From assembly GCA_041649995.1 (NCBI GenBank), contig JBAZMA010000018.1, positions 1 through 30,560 of the forward strand: a stretch of 30,560 nucleotides of DNA. The letters are read 5' to 3'. Source of the DNA: JBAZMA01 sp041649995 (GTDB lineage Bacteria; Omnitrophota; Gorgyraeia; Velamenicoccales; Velamenicoccaceae). The notes beneath the pieces are model-generated. The model made no database searches, had not been told where the DNA came from, and worked only from the letters and a program-made list of their open reading frames with translations. Positions 1 to 8,498 of the stretch are shown here, piece after piece (position 1 is the first letter of the stretch; each line of letters starts with the position of its first letter). Made by a program: the position numbers and the translations under genes.

Positions 1-334
1 TTAATGTACGATTCAGCGATATCCCGCGAAGTGAAACGAAGCGGGGTGAGCGACTTAATGTACGATTCAGCGATATCCCGCGAAGTGAAACGAAGCGGGG
101 TGAGCGACTTAATGTACGATTCAGCGATATCCCGCGAAGTGAAACGAAGCGGGGTGAGCGACTTAATGTACGATTCAGCGAAATCTTAGCGAAGTGAAAC
201 GAAGCGGGGTGAGCACCATAATGCGCCGACGCAGCCGGCATCCAGCGAAACCCCACGAGCAGAAGCGAAGCGGGGTGAGCGACTTAATGTAGGATTCAGC
301 GAAACCCCACGAGCAGAAGCGAAATGGGGTCAGG
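1..334. repeat. Tandem array of 54-bp hairpin-forming units
   Basis: Three identical 54-bp units (1-54, 55-108, 109-162) are followed by a diverged fourth (163-216), a longer fifth (about 217-283) and a truncated sixth (284-334). Each unit can form a short hairpin, for example CCCGC at 23-27 with GCGGG at 41-45, and ACCCCA at 304-309 with TGGGGT at 325-330 in the last unit. There are no unique spacers, so it is not a CRISPR array. The array is cut by the window edge. The 54-bp period keeps a reading frame open through the identical units, but I see no ribosome binding site and do not call a gene. It could be a minisatellite or a REP-like structured element. Confidence 0.85.
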
Positions 335-432
335 TTTCCTTCGGAAAATCCCGCGATGCGAATAACCTCCTTAAAGTTCGACGGATCAGGAAAGCTTTTC
401 GACGGAATGAGGGACTTTGGTTTATTCCCGCC

Positions 433-453
433 GGAAGGCCCCCTGGGCTTTTC
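433..453 (+). terminator. Possible intrinsic terminator upstream of the arginine operon
   Basis: A nine-pair stem (433-441 with 445-453, including one G-U pair) closes a three-base loop. Its 3' arm carries a TTTT run. It would end transcription coming from the left before the promoter at 485. The T run lies inside the stem rather than after it, so the call is tentative. The rest of 335-580 shows no convincing gene; it also holds a direct repeat TTCGACGG at 377-384 and 398-405. Confidence 0.35.
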
Positions 454-484
454 TCCCCATCGTGGTGAGCTCGTCGGTTTTCCC

Positions 485-513
485 TTGACGCGGCCTTGTT
501 TTTAACGTAACAT
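485..513 (+). promoter_or_regulatory. Sigma70-type promoter for the arg-lys operon
   Basis: TTGACG (485-490) and TAACAT (508-513) are separated by exactly 17 bases, a close match to the -35 and -10 consensus. The predicted transcript would start near 520, leaving a leader of about 60 nt before argC. An imperfect inverted repeat (GCGAGAAA with TTTCTCTCGC, about 540-562) lies in that leader and could be a small hairpin or an operator. I cannot see a clear ArgR box. Confidence 0.6.
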
Positions 514-582
514 ATTTAACAACATTTTCTTATGACTCGGCGAGAAAATTCATTTCTCTCGCGTTGAACAAAAAGAGGTTTT

Positions 583-1605
583 ATGCTTAGAGTGGGTATT
601 GTTGGGGCCAGGGGATTTACAGGTGAAGAGCTGATCAAGATCCTTATCAAGCACCCCGGCGTCCGTCTGACTTATCTGGCCGCGACATTGGAGAGACCTG
701 AGGATATCGGCGATATATTCCCGTCATTGCGGTCTGTCGTGGCTCTTAAATGCGAGCCTTTTTCCATCGCAAAAGCGGCTGAGAAATGCGATCTTTTGTT
801 CCTGGCCCTGCCGCATACGGTTTCCATGCAGGTCGCTCCGAAATTGATCAAGAAGGGAAAAAAGATCGTGGATTTGAGCGCGGATTACCGGTTGAAGAAT
901 CCGGCGGTTTATGAGCAGTGGTATCACAAAACGCACAAGGATCCGGTCAATCTCAAAAAATTCATTTACGGTCTCCCCGAACTTAACCGCGAGCGGATCC
1001 GGGGCGCTTCCTTAGTCGCCAATCCCGGGTGTTATCCGACCGCCGCCATCATCGCCTGCGCGCCGGCCCTGGCCACGGGGATCGCCGAAAAAGAGGGAAT
1101 TATCATTGACGCCAAATCAGGCGTTTCAGGGGCCGGTAAGAAGCTGTCCAAGGACTATCTTTACCTCTCTGTTAATGAGAATTTCCGGGGATATAAGTTT
1201 AATGTTCATCAGCATTCTCCTGAGATCAATCAGGAGCTTTCGCGCCTGAGTCTGGCCCGTGTGGATGTGGTTTTTTGTCCCCATCTCCTGCCGGTCAACA
1301 GGGGGATCCTTGAGACGATTTATATCCGCCTCAAGAAGGCCACATCCGGAGAGAAGGTCGAGGAGATCTACCGGAAATTCTACAAGACGGAGCCTTTTGT
1401 CCGTGTCCGGGGCCTGAACAAACTGCCGGAACTGGCGGATGTGACAGGCACGAATTTCTGCGACATCGGCCTTGTGGTGGATGAGCGCAAGAAGCTTCTG
1501 ATCGTGACATCCGTCATCGACAATCTGCTTAAGGGGGCTTCAGGGCAGGCTGTCGAGAACATGAATCTTATGTGCGGCTTCGACGAAAAAACGGCTCTCG
1601 TATGA
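583..1605 (+). CDS. argC: N-acetyl-gamma-glutamyl-phosphate reductase
   Basis: The protein has 340 residues, normal for the family. It catalyses the NADPH-dependent reduction of N-acetylglutamyl phosphate to the semialdehyde, the third step of arginine synthesis, in the cytoplasm. The nucleotide-binding loop GARGFTG is at residues 8-14. The catalytic cysteine is Cys150 in NPGCYPTA, followed by the SGVSGAGKK segment and a histidine-containing stretch NVHQHSPEI near residues 207-215. The ATG at 583 is preceded by AGAGG with good spacing. It is the first gene of the operon, behind the promoter at 485-513, and its stop overlaps the argJ start (ATGA). I am very sure of the identity. Confidence 0.97.
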   Translation: MLRVGIVGARGFTGEELIKILIKHPGVRLTYLAATLERPEDIGDIFPSLRSVVALKCEPFSIAKAAEKCDLLFLALPHTVSMQVAPKLIKKGKKIVDLSADYRLKNPAVYEQWYHKTHKDPVNLKKFIYGLPELNRERIRGASLVANPGCYPTAAIIACAPALATGIAEKEGIIIDAKSGVSGAGKKLSKDYLYLSVNENFRGYKFNVHQHSPEINQELSRLSLARVDVVFCPHLLPVNRGILETIYIRLKKATSGEKVEEIYRKFYKTEPFVRVRGLNKLPELADVTGTNFCDIGLVVDERKKLLIVTSVIDNLLKGASGQAVENMNLMCGFDEKTALV

Positions 1606-2798
1606 CCCTTAAAAAACATCAGGATATCCTTCCTCCGGGTTTCCGGGCGTCGGGTATCTCCAGCGGCATCAAAAAAAGCGGCAGGAAAGACCTCTCCTTA
1701 TTCATCTCTGATACTCCCTGTATAACCGCGGCTATGATGACGGCCAATGACTTCAAGGCCGCGCCTCTTTTTGTCAGCGCCCGCCATTTGTCTCAAGGCG
1801 GTATCCGCGCTTTGATCGCCAACAGCGGGAACGCCAACTGCATGACAGGACAGAAAGGGCTGTCGGACGCCTTTGCCATGGCCGGCCTGGCGGCTGCGTC
1901 TGTGGGGTTGAAAACCGAAGAGGTCCTTGTGGCCTCTACCGGCATTATCGGCAAGCCGCTTCCCTTAGCGAAGATCAGGGCCGCGATGCCGGATTTGGTC
2001 CGGGGATTGAGCGGCCGGGGGCTTAAGGACGCCTCCGCCGCGATCATGACGACGGATACTTTTTCCAAGGAAGTTGTCTGGCGCGGCCGGCTCGCGGGCA
2101 AGGCTGTCACGATCAGCGGGACGGCAAAGGGCGCCGGCATGATCGCTCCGCGGATGAAAATGGGGACAATGCTGGCTTTTTGTTTTACGGACGCGCGCAT
2201 TGAAAAGGCCGCGTTGCGGGAAGCTTTGTTTCAGGCGGTCGAGGCTTCTTTTAATTCGATCACCATCGATGGCTGTATGAGCACCAATGACATGGCGCTT
2301 GTCATGGCCAACGGTCACGCCGCCGGCGCGGTCATCAAAAGAGGCAGTCGGCAGGCCCGCGAGTTTGCGCGCAGGCTTGAGGAGGTCTGTCTGGCCTTGG
2401 CGAAAATGATCGTCGAGGACGCCGAAGGCGCGACGAAGTTTATTGAAGTGCGGGTGAAAGGCGCGCGTCATCGCGAACAGGCCAGACAATACGCCTTCTC
2501 CGTGGCCAACTCCAATTTATTCAAATGCGCGATGTTCGGCAGCGACCCTAACTGGGGCCGTATCGCCTCAGCCATCGGCTCGGTGGCCGGCGGTTTGGGT
2601 GTCAGGGATTTGAGCATCGCCCTTAACGGCGTGACTGTTCTTAAATCCGGAGAGCCATTGGCTGTCAGACAAAAAGGTCTTTTGAAAGGCAGGCAGGTCG
2701 TGGTGGATATCCGCCTTGGCCGGGGGGCTGGGGAGAGCGTCGTTTACACCTCGGACTTATCTTATGATTACGTCAGGATCAACGCGGATTACAGCTAG
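1602..2798 (+). CDS. argJ: Glutamate N-acetyltransferase / amino-acid acetyltransferase (ArgJ)
   Basis: ArgJ moves the acetyl group from N-acetylornithine to glutamate, and in bifunctional forms also makes N-acetylglutamate from acetyl-CoA. Motifs seen are NSGNAN, STGIIGKPLP, KGAGMIAP (176-183), DGCMSTND, AEGATKF, FGSDPNWGRIASAIG and a C-terminal RINADYS. The precursor normally cleaves itself before a threonine in an (N)MATML segment. Here that segment reads PRMKMGTML, with candidate nucleophile Thr189 and two extra residues before it. The start chosen is the ATG at 1602, which forms an ATGA overlap with argC; an in-frame GTG-type extension to 1572 lies inside argC and is unlikely. Length is 398 residues. 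No argA is visible, so the cyclic pathway is likely. Confidence 0.95.
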   Translation: MTLKKHQDILPPGFRASGISSGIKKSGRKDLSLFISDTPCITAAMMTANDFKAAPLFVSARHLSQGGIRALIANSGNANCMTGQKGLSDAFAMAGLAAASVGLKTEEVLVASTGIIGKPLPLAKIRAAMPDLVRGLSGRGLKDASAAIMTTDTFSKEVVWRGRLAGKAVTISGTAKGAGMIAPRMKMGTMLAFCFTDARIEKAALREALFQAVEASFNSITIDGCMSTNDMALVMANGHAAGAVIKRGSRQAREFARRLEEVCLALAKMIVEDAEGATKFIEVRVKGARHREQARQYAFSVANSNLFKCAMFGSDPNWGRIASAIGSVAGGLGVRDLSIALNGVTVLKSGEPLAVRQKGLLKGRQVVVDIRLGRGAGESVVYTSDLSYDYVRINADYS

Positions 2799-2830
2799 TT
2801 TCATCTTTCCATAAACATTGGAGTTGTGTC

Positions 2831-3685
2831 ATGGACGAAGCCATCAAGAAAGCGGATGTTTTGATCGAGGCCCTGCCGTACATCAAGGAGTTTCGCAAAA
2901 AGGTTTTTGTGATCAAATACGGCGGCAGCATCCTGGGAGAAGAAACCATTCGCAAGGGGGTCCTCCAGGATATCGTTTTCTTGAGTTTTATGGGCATCAA
3001 GACGGTGCTGGTCCATGGCGGCGGCCCGAACATTTCGGACAAAATGCGCAAGCTCGGCAAGAAGAGCGAGTTTGTCGACGGTATGCGCGTCACGGATGAG
3101 GAGACGCTCTCGGTTGTCGAAGAGGAGCTCGCGGAACTCCGGACCCTGATTGTGGATGAGATCCATCATATCGGCGGGACGGCGGTGGGCCTGAGCGGCA
3201 AGGATGAAGGCCTTTTTTATACGGAGAAGATCAAGGCCAGGCTGGACATGGGGTTTGTCGGCGTCATCAAATCCGTCAAGACGGATATCATCGAGAAGGA
3301 TTTGAAGAGCAGCGCCGTCGTCGTGATTTCGCCCATGGGCAGAGATCACAGCGGGACGGTCTATAACATCAACGCGGATGAGGCGGCCTCCAAGACCGCG
3401 GCCGCCCTGGCGGCGGAAAAATTCGTCCTGTTGACGAATGTGCGCGGCGTCATGCGCAATCCGGAAGAAGCGGAGTCGCTGATCACGAGCCTTTCCTTAA
3501 AGCAGATCAAGAGCCTGATCACGCAGAAGGTGATCCAGGCCGGCATGATCCCCAAGGTCAACGCCTGTATCGACGCCTTGAAGGGGGATGTCAAAAAGAC
3601 GCATATTATCGACGCGCGCCTTCCGCACGCGCTTCTTCTGGAGATCTTTACCGATAAGGGCGTGGGGACAGAGATCGTAAAATAA
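2831..3685 (+). CDS. argB: Acetylglutamate kinase
   Basis: The protein has 284 residues. It phosphorylates N-acetylglutamate with ATP, usually the committed and feedback-controlled step. The phosphate-binding Lys29 sits in VIKYGGS (27-33), HGGGP is at 62-66, and NADEAASKTAAAL and a C-terminal GTEIVK follow. The first 24 residues form a predicted helix ahead of the core. That N-terminal helix is typical of the hexameric, arginine-inhibited acetylglutamate kinases, so feedback by arginine is a reasonable inference. GGAG at 2820-2823 precedes the ATG at 2831. It sits 32 bp after argJ and 17 bp before argD. Confidence 0.97.
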   Translation: MDEAIKKADVLIEALPYIKEFRKKVFVIKYGGSILGEETIRKGVLQDIVFLSFMGIKTVLVHGGGPNISDKMRKLGKKSEFVDGMRVTDEETLSVVEEELAELRTLIVDEIHHIGGTAVGLSGKDEGLFYTEKIKARLDMGFVGVIKSVKTDIIEKDLKSSAVVVISPMGRDHSGTVYNINADEAASKTAAALAAEKFVLLTNVRGVMRNPEEAESLITSLSLKQIKSLITQKVIQAGMIPKVNACIDALKGDVKKTHIIDARLPHALLLEIFTDKGVGTEIVK

Positions 3686-3702
3686 GGGAAAATCGGACGG
3701 AC

Positions 3703-4899
3703 ATGACAAAAGACGAGATCTTCAAAAATTATAACGATTACATCATGCCGACCTACACAAAGATGCCTTACATCTTCGTGAAGGGCAAGGGCATGAATCT
3801 TTATGATATTGACGGTCGGCAGTATCTGGATTTTTTTCCCGGTTGGGGCGTGGGCAACGTGGGGCATTGTCATTCCCATGTCCTCTCGGCAGTCCGTTAT
3901 CAGCTCGGCAAATTGATCCATCTGCCCAATAATTTCTATCACCCGACCCAGGCCAGGCTGGCCCGCGAGATCATCGGGGCTTCTTTCGACGGGAAGGTTT
4001 TTTTCTCCAATTCCGGCGCCGAGGCCAACGAAGCGGCGATCAAGTTGTGCCGGGCGTATGGGTCGCGCAATGGCGGGCATCGCTATGAGATCATTACGTT
4101 TGAGAACGCCTTCCACGGCCGCACCCTGGCCACGGTCACGGCGACAGGCCAGAAAAAATACCAGAAAGGTTTTGAGCCCCTGGTGGAAGGTTTTCGCACC
4201 AATGTGCCCTGGAATGATCTGGCTGCTTTTTCAGCCGCGTTGTCCGAAAAGACCGTGGCTGTCCTGATGGAAGTCGTTCAGGGAGAGGGAGGTATCCATA
4301 TCGCGGAGCCTGATTTTGTGCGCGCCATCCGCAGGATTTGCGATGAGCGCAAGATGCTTTTGGTCATCGATGAGGTTCAGACAGGCATAGGCCGGACCGG
4401 AAAAATGTTCGGTTATCAGCATTACGGCATTACCCCGGATGTCATGACCCTGGCCAAGTCTTTGGGAGGCGGTTTGCCGATCGGCTGCATGGTGGCATCC
4501 CGCCCGGTTGCCGATCTCCTGACCCCCGGGACGCATGCGTCCACTTTCGGCGGCAGTCCTGTTGTCTGCCGGGCCGCTTTGGGCGTTTTCAAAGCGATCC
4601 AGAAGGATAAAATGCTTCAGAACGCCGCGCAGATGGGAGGCTACCTGCTGGAAAAACTCAATATCCTGAAAAAGGAATGTCCTGTCGTACAGGAAGTCAG
4701 GGGGCTGGGGTTGATGATCGGAGTGGAACTTTCAGTCAAAGGCCAGCCTGTTGTTGAACGCTGCCTGCAGAAAGGCCTTCTGATCAATTGCACGCATGAG
4801 CGTGTGCTTCGGCTGATGCCTGCTTTGAACGTAGGCAAGAAACAGGCCGACCTGGCATTAAAGATTTTGAGAGAAGTGTTGCAGGAAGAGAGGACTTGA
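3703..4899 (+). CDS. argD: Acetylornithine aminotransferase
   Basis: This is a PLP-dependent class III aminotransferase of 398 residues that converts N-acetylglutamate semialdehyde to N-acetylornithine with glutamate as donor. Motifs seen are NSGAEANEAAIKL, the FHGRTLATV segment, EVVQGEGG, VIDEVQTGIGRTG and the PLP lysine Lys252 in LAKSLGGGLPIG. Some ArgD enzymes also act as succinyldiaminopimelate aminotransferases. The window has DapL, which bypasses that step, so a purely arginine role is more likely. The stop codon overlaps the argF start (TGATG), pointing to translational coupling. Confidence 0.95.
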   Translation: MTKDEIFKNYNDYIMPTYTKMPYIFVKGKGMNLYDIDGRQYLDFFPGWGVGNVGHCHSHVLSAVRYQLGKLIHLPNNFYHPTQARLAREIIGASFDGKVFFSNSGAEANEAAIKLCRAYGSRNGGHRYEIITFENAFHGRTLATVTATGQKKYQKGFEPLVEGFRTNVPWNDLAAFSAALSEKTVAVLMEVVQGEGGIHIAEPDFVRAIRRICDERKMLLVIDEVQTGIGRTGKMFGYQHYGITPDVMTLAKSLGGGLPIGCMVASRPVADLLTPGTHASTFGGSPVVCRAALGVFKAIQKDKMLQNAAQMGGYLLEKLNILKKECPVVQEVRGLGLMIGVELSVKGQPVVERCLQKGLLINCTHERVLRLMPALNVGKKQADLALKILREVLQEERT

Positions 4900-5819
4900 T
4901 GAACGCGGACAAGCGGGATTTTCTTTCCATTTCTGATTTCAGCAAAGAAGAGGCGCTGGAGGTTTTCAAGAAAACCGAAGAGCTCAAGAGGAATAAATTC
5001 CAGGAATGTTTCAAAAATAAGGCCGTGGGCCTGATTTTTCAGAAGCCTTCCTTGAGGACGCGCGTGTCTTTTCAGGTGGGCGTCTGGCAGTTGGGCGGCC
5101 AGTGCATGTCCCTGAGCCCGGCGGAAGTCAATATCGGAGTCAGGGAATCGGTCAAAGACGCGGCCTTGACCCTTTCGAGATATCTGGATATGGTCGTGGC
5201 GCGTGTCTTCAAGCATAGAGACGTCGTGGAACTGGCGCAATACGCGCAAATTCCCGTCATCAACGGACTCAGTGATCTCTTTCATCCCTGCCAGGCCCTC
5301 GCGGATATTTTTACCGTGAAGGAAAAACGCGGCAACCTCAAAGGTCTGACGTTCGTTTATGTGGGCGATGGCAATAATGTCTGTCATTCTCTTATGCAGA
5401 TCACCAGCCTTATGGGCATGAATATGAGGGTGGCTTCGCCTAAAGGCTACGGCCCTCAAAAGGACGTTTTGAATTATGTCAAACTCCAGGCGCAGAAAAC
5501 CGGCGCCAGCGTTGAGGTCATCTGTGACCCCAGGGAGGCCGCGCGCTCGGCCGACGTTCTCTATACGGATGTCTGGGCGAGCATGGGACAGGAGAAAGAG
5601 GCCAAGCGCAGGGCGAAGATTTTCAAAAAATATCAGATCAACAGGGAATTGCTCGGCCTGGCAAAAAAAGACGCTCTGGTCATGCATTGCCTGCCCGCGC
5701 ACAGGGGTTCGGAGATCACGGACCAGGTCTTAGACAGCCCGAATTCGGTCGTGTTCGATGAAGCCGAGAACCGCTTGCACGTGCAAAAGGCGATCATGAT
5801 GAAATTGTCGGGAAAATAA
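4899..5819 (+). CDS. argF: Ornithine carbamoyltransferase
   Basis: The enzyme joins carbamoyl phosphate and ornithine to give citrulline. Seen are the carbamoyl-phosphate loop KPSLRTR (49-55, the common Ser-Leu-Arg variant of STRTR), HPCQALAD from His129, GDGNNVCHS, the ornithine-binding DVWASMGQE segment, and HCLP at 263-266 with the catalytic cysteine. I place the start at the ATG at 4899, five bases after AGAGG (4889-4893) and overlapping the argD stop. A TTG one codon earlier is less likely. Length is 306 residues, normal for the family. About 94 bp without a clear gene separate it from argG. Confidence 0.96.
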   Translation: MNADKRDFLSISDFSKEEALEVFKKTEELKRNKFQECFKNKAVGLIFQKPSLRTRVSFQVGVWQLGGQCMSLSPAEVNIGVRESVKDAALTLSRYLDMVVARVFKHRDVVELAQYAQIPVINGLSDLFHPCQALADIFTVKEKRGNLKGLTFVYVGDGNNVCHSLMQITSLMGMNMRVASPKGYGPQKDVLNYVKLQAQKTGASVEVICDPREAARSADVLYTDVWASMGQEKEAKRRAKIFKKYQINRELLGLAKKDALVMHCLPAHRGSEITDQVLDSPNSVVFDEAENRLHVQKAIMMKLSGK

Positions 5820-5913
5820 CCATGAAGCCCGAAGCCGGAAACCGCAAGCCGGCAGGAGTTGTGATCGGACCCCCGGCATCGGCCTTCAAACCTCGAAACT
5901 TACGGAGGATGTT

Positions 5914-7083
5914 GTGAAGAAAATTGTTTTGGCTTATTCCGGCGGATTGGATACCTCGTGCGCCATCAAATGGCTTAAGGACCGCGGATGGGATGTTGTC
6001 GCTTATATGGGCGATGTGGGGCAGGGGGAGGATTTCGCGGAAGCGGAGAAGCGCGCTCTTCAAACCGGGGCCTCCCGGGTTTATGTCGGCGATTTGAAGC
6101 AGGAGTTTATCACGGATTTCATCGTGCCGTCCCTGCAGGCGAACGCCGCTTACGAAGGCAAGTATCTTCTGGCCACAGCCCTGACACGGCCGCTGATCGC
6201 CAAACATCTTGTTCAGGTCGCGCACAGGGAAAAGGCCCACGCCATCGGGCACGGCTGCACAGGCAAGGGTAATGACCAGGTGCGTTTTGAAGTGACGGCG
6301 CGTATCCTTGATCCTTCGCTTGAGATCGTCGCCCCTGTGCGGGAATGGGAATTCAAGTCCAGGGAAGAGGAGATCGATTACGCCAAGGCCCAGGGGATCC
6401 CTTGTCATGTCAGCAAGAAAAAAGTCTACAGCATCGACAAGAACCTTTGGGGTATCAGCATTGAGTGCGGGGTCCTGGAGGATCCCTGGATCGCGCCACC
6501 CAACGATGCTTATCAGATGACGGTCGCTCCCGAAGACGCTCCTGTCAAGCCGCTTACGGTTGAGATCGGGTTCGAAAAAGGCGTTCCCGTCAAGATCGAC
6601 GGCAAGGCTTACGGGCTTCAGGAGTTGATCGCTGTTTTGAACAGGATCGCAGGAAAACACGGCGTTGGCCGGGTGGACATGGTCGAAAACCGCCTTGTGG
6701 GGATCAAGTCACGCGAGATCTACGAGTTTCCGGCGGCCACCTGTCTTTACACGGCGCACAAAGAGCTTGAGGCCCTTGTTTTGGACAGGGAATTGCTCCA
6801 TTTCAAGGAAACACTCGCCGCTAAATACGGCGAGCTGACGTATTACGGTTTGTGGTATTCTCCGCTGAAGGCAAGCCTGGACGCGTTCATCAAAGAGTCG
6901 CAAAAGCGCGTGAGCGGCGAAGTGCGGCTGAAACTTCACAAAGGCAGTTGTTCCGTCACGGGCCGGAAATCTCCGAATTCGCTCTATAAGGAGGCCCTGG
7001 CCACCTATACGGAAAAAGACAAGTTTGACCAGAAGCTGGCGGACGGGTTTATCCGGTTATGGGGTCTGCCGTTTCAAAAATAG
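5914..7083 (+). CDS. argG: Argininosuccinate synthase
   Basis: The enzyme condenses citrulline and aspartate with ATP to give argininosuccinate. The N-terminal PP-loop SGGLDTS is at residues 9-15, followed by GKGNDQVRFE, an SIECGVLEDPW region, an ENRLVGIKSREIYEFPA region and GSCSVTGRKSP near the C-terminus. Length is 389 residues, the shorter bacterial class. The start is a GTG at 5914, five bases after GGAGG (5904-5908). This is convincing because no ATG is better placed and MKKIVLAYSGG fits the family N-terminus. The spacer before it (5820-5913) is GC-rich with a weak GCCGG/CCGGC hairpin at 5834-5853. Confidence 0.96.
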   Translation: MKKIVLAYSGGLDTSCAIKWLKDRGWDVVAYMGDVGQGEDFAEAEKRALQTGASRVYVGDLKQEFITDFIVPSLQANAAYEGKYLLATALTRPLIAKHLVQVAHREKAHAIGHGCTGKGNDQVRFEVTARILDPSLEIVAPVREWEFKSREEEIDYAKAQGIPCHVSKKKVYSIDKNLWGISIECGVLEDPWIAPPNDAYQMTVAPEDAPVKPLTVEIGFEKGVPVKIDGKAYGLQELIAVLNRIAGKHGVGRVDMVENRLVGIKSREIYEFPAATCLYTAHKELEALVLDRELLHFKETLAAKYGELTYYGLWYSPLKASLDAFIKESQKRVSGEVRLKLHKGSCSVTGRKSPNSLYKEALATYTEKDKFDQKLADGFIRLWGLPFQK

Positions 7084-7124
7084 CGCGTGGAAGAGCGTTG
7101 CGGCAGCTCTAAAATGGAGAGGGT

Positions 7125-8480
7125 ATGAAGAAAAAACTTTGGGGAGGACGGTTCGCCAAAACAATGGATCCTTATTTTGAAAATTTCAGTTCATCCATTC
7201 AAACGGATTGGCGGCTGGTTTCCTGTGATTTGATCGGTTCTTTTTTACACGTGCATGTGCTCAAGGGCGCCGGCCTTTTGAAACCTGAGGACTTTTCCAG
7301 GCTCACGAAAGCGATCCTTGAACTTTTGCGCCTGGCCGAGGGCGAACGTTTTCCTTTTGATTTCAAGAGCGAAGATATTCATACGAATATCCAGAATCTG
7401 CTCAACCGGAAAGCGGGCGAAGCGGGCTTGAAGCTTCAGACGTGCCGGTCGCGCAACGATCAGGTCGTTTTTGCCACAAAGCTTTACTGTCTGTTGAGCG
7501 CCGAAAGGATCCAGGACCTTTTGTTCCATTTGCAGAAAGGCTTTCTGGCTCTGGGAGGGCTTCATTCTTCCCTGGTTATTCCGGGGTATACCCATATGCA
7601 GCACGCGCAACCCGTGTATTTCAAAGATTATCTGTCGGCGTATGCGGACATGTTCGGGCGGGACGCCCATCGGCTGGAAGATGCCATGATGCGGCTGGAT
7701 ATTTCCATGGGTTCAGGCGCTTTGGCCGGAACGCCTATTCCGGCGTCCGTGTATAAAGCCGGGATCAATTCGGCCCTGAAGGCGCTGAAGATGCCGGGTT
7801 TGCTGAAACTCATCTCTTCTCCAAAAAACGCCATGAGCGTCGTCAGCGACCGGGATTTCATCATCGAATTTTTGAATGTCCTGGCGATCGCCGGCATGCA
7901 TATTTCACGGCTGGCTGAGGATCTGATCCTTTGGTCCACCCTGGAGTTTGGTTTTATGGAAATCGGCGATGAATACTGTACGGGGAGCTCGCTAATGCCG
8001 CAAAAGAAGAATCCCGACGCCTTGGAGCTTATGCGGGGCGCCGCGGGCCTTCTCAACGGCAACCTGGTTTCTGTCTTAAGCCTGATGAAAGGCCTCCCCC
8101 TAAGCTACAACCGCGATATGCAATGGGATAAGGGGCCTTTATTTGAATCCCTGGAACTGGTGGAGGATGAACTTATCCTTTTGATCGGCCTGGTTCCTAC
8201 GTTAAAGGTCAAAAAAGAAAACATCGAGAGCCAGCTGCAGGATGAATCTCTCTGCGCTACGGAATTGGCGGATTATCTCGTGTCGCAGGGAACGGCTTTC
8301 GCGCAGGCGCATCAGATTATCGGAAGGCTTGTCAGCTACGCGGCCGGAAAGTCCAAAAAGATAGCGCGGATGAGCCAGGAAGAGCTTGACCGTTTTTCTC
8401 CAAAGTTGAAACGGCCCGAGGTGTTGAAGCGGCTGAATCCCGTTTTTGCGGCCGCGGCCAAAAAATCCGTCCGCGGATAA
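7125..8480 (+). CDS. argH: Argininosuccinate lyase with altered HTGRSRND motif
   Basis: The protein has 451 residues, of the fumarase/aspartase superfamily, and cleaves argininosuccinate to arginine and fumarate. It starts with KKLWGGRF, a near-universal ArgH N-terminus. The signature loop GSSLMPQKKNPD carries the catalytic serine near 288-289, and the THMQHAQP segment holds His157. The first conserved region, normally HTGRSRNDQ, reads QTCRSRNDQ (105-113), so the usual His and Gly are replaced. The rest looks fully functional. The ATG at 7125 follows GGAGAGGG. ArgH is the last arginine gene, and lysA begins 18 bp later. Confidence 0.95.
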   Translation: MKKKLWGGRFAKTMDPYFENFSSSIQTDWRLVSCDLIGSFLHVHVLKGAGLLKPEDFSRLTKAILELLRLAEGERFPFDFKSEDIHTNIQNLLNRKAGEAGLKLQTCRSRNDQVVFATKLYCLLSAERIQDLLFHLQKGFLALGGLHSSLVIPGYTHMQHAQPVYFKDYLSAYADMFGRDAHRLEDAMMRLDISMGSGALAGTPIPASVYKAGINSALKALKMPGLLKLISSPKNAMSVVSDRDFIIEFLNVLAIAGMHISRLAEDLILWSTLEFGFMEIGDEYCTGSSLMPQKKNPDALELMRGAAGLLNGNLVSVLSLMKGLPLSYNRDMQWDKGPLFESLELVEDELILLIGLVPTLKVKKENIESQLQDESLCATELADYLVSQGTAFAQAHQIIGRLVSYAAGKSKKIARMSQEELDRFSPKLKRPEVLKRLNPVFAAAAKKSVRG

Positions 8481-8498
8481 GGATAGAGGACAGACTTT

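Noticed and set aside
4..189. 61-residue open frame made of 18-residue repeats
   Set aside because: It only reflects the 54-bp tandem repeat; it has no ribosome binding site and breaks in the diverged fourth unit.
1..216. Possible CRISPR array
   Set aside because: Repeats are directly abutting and longer than usual, with no unique spacers and no cas genes nearby.
4641..5702. Long minus-strand open frame (353 residues)
   Set aside because: It is antisense to argD and argF, whose motifs are complete; it shows no family features and reflects high GC codon structure.
5822..5917. 31-codon frame in the argF-argG spacer
   Set aside because: It has no ribosome binding site, its end overlaps the argG GTG start, and the composition is spacer-like.
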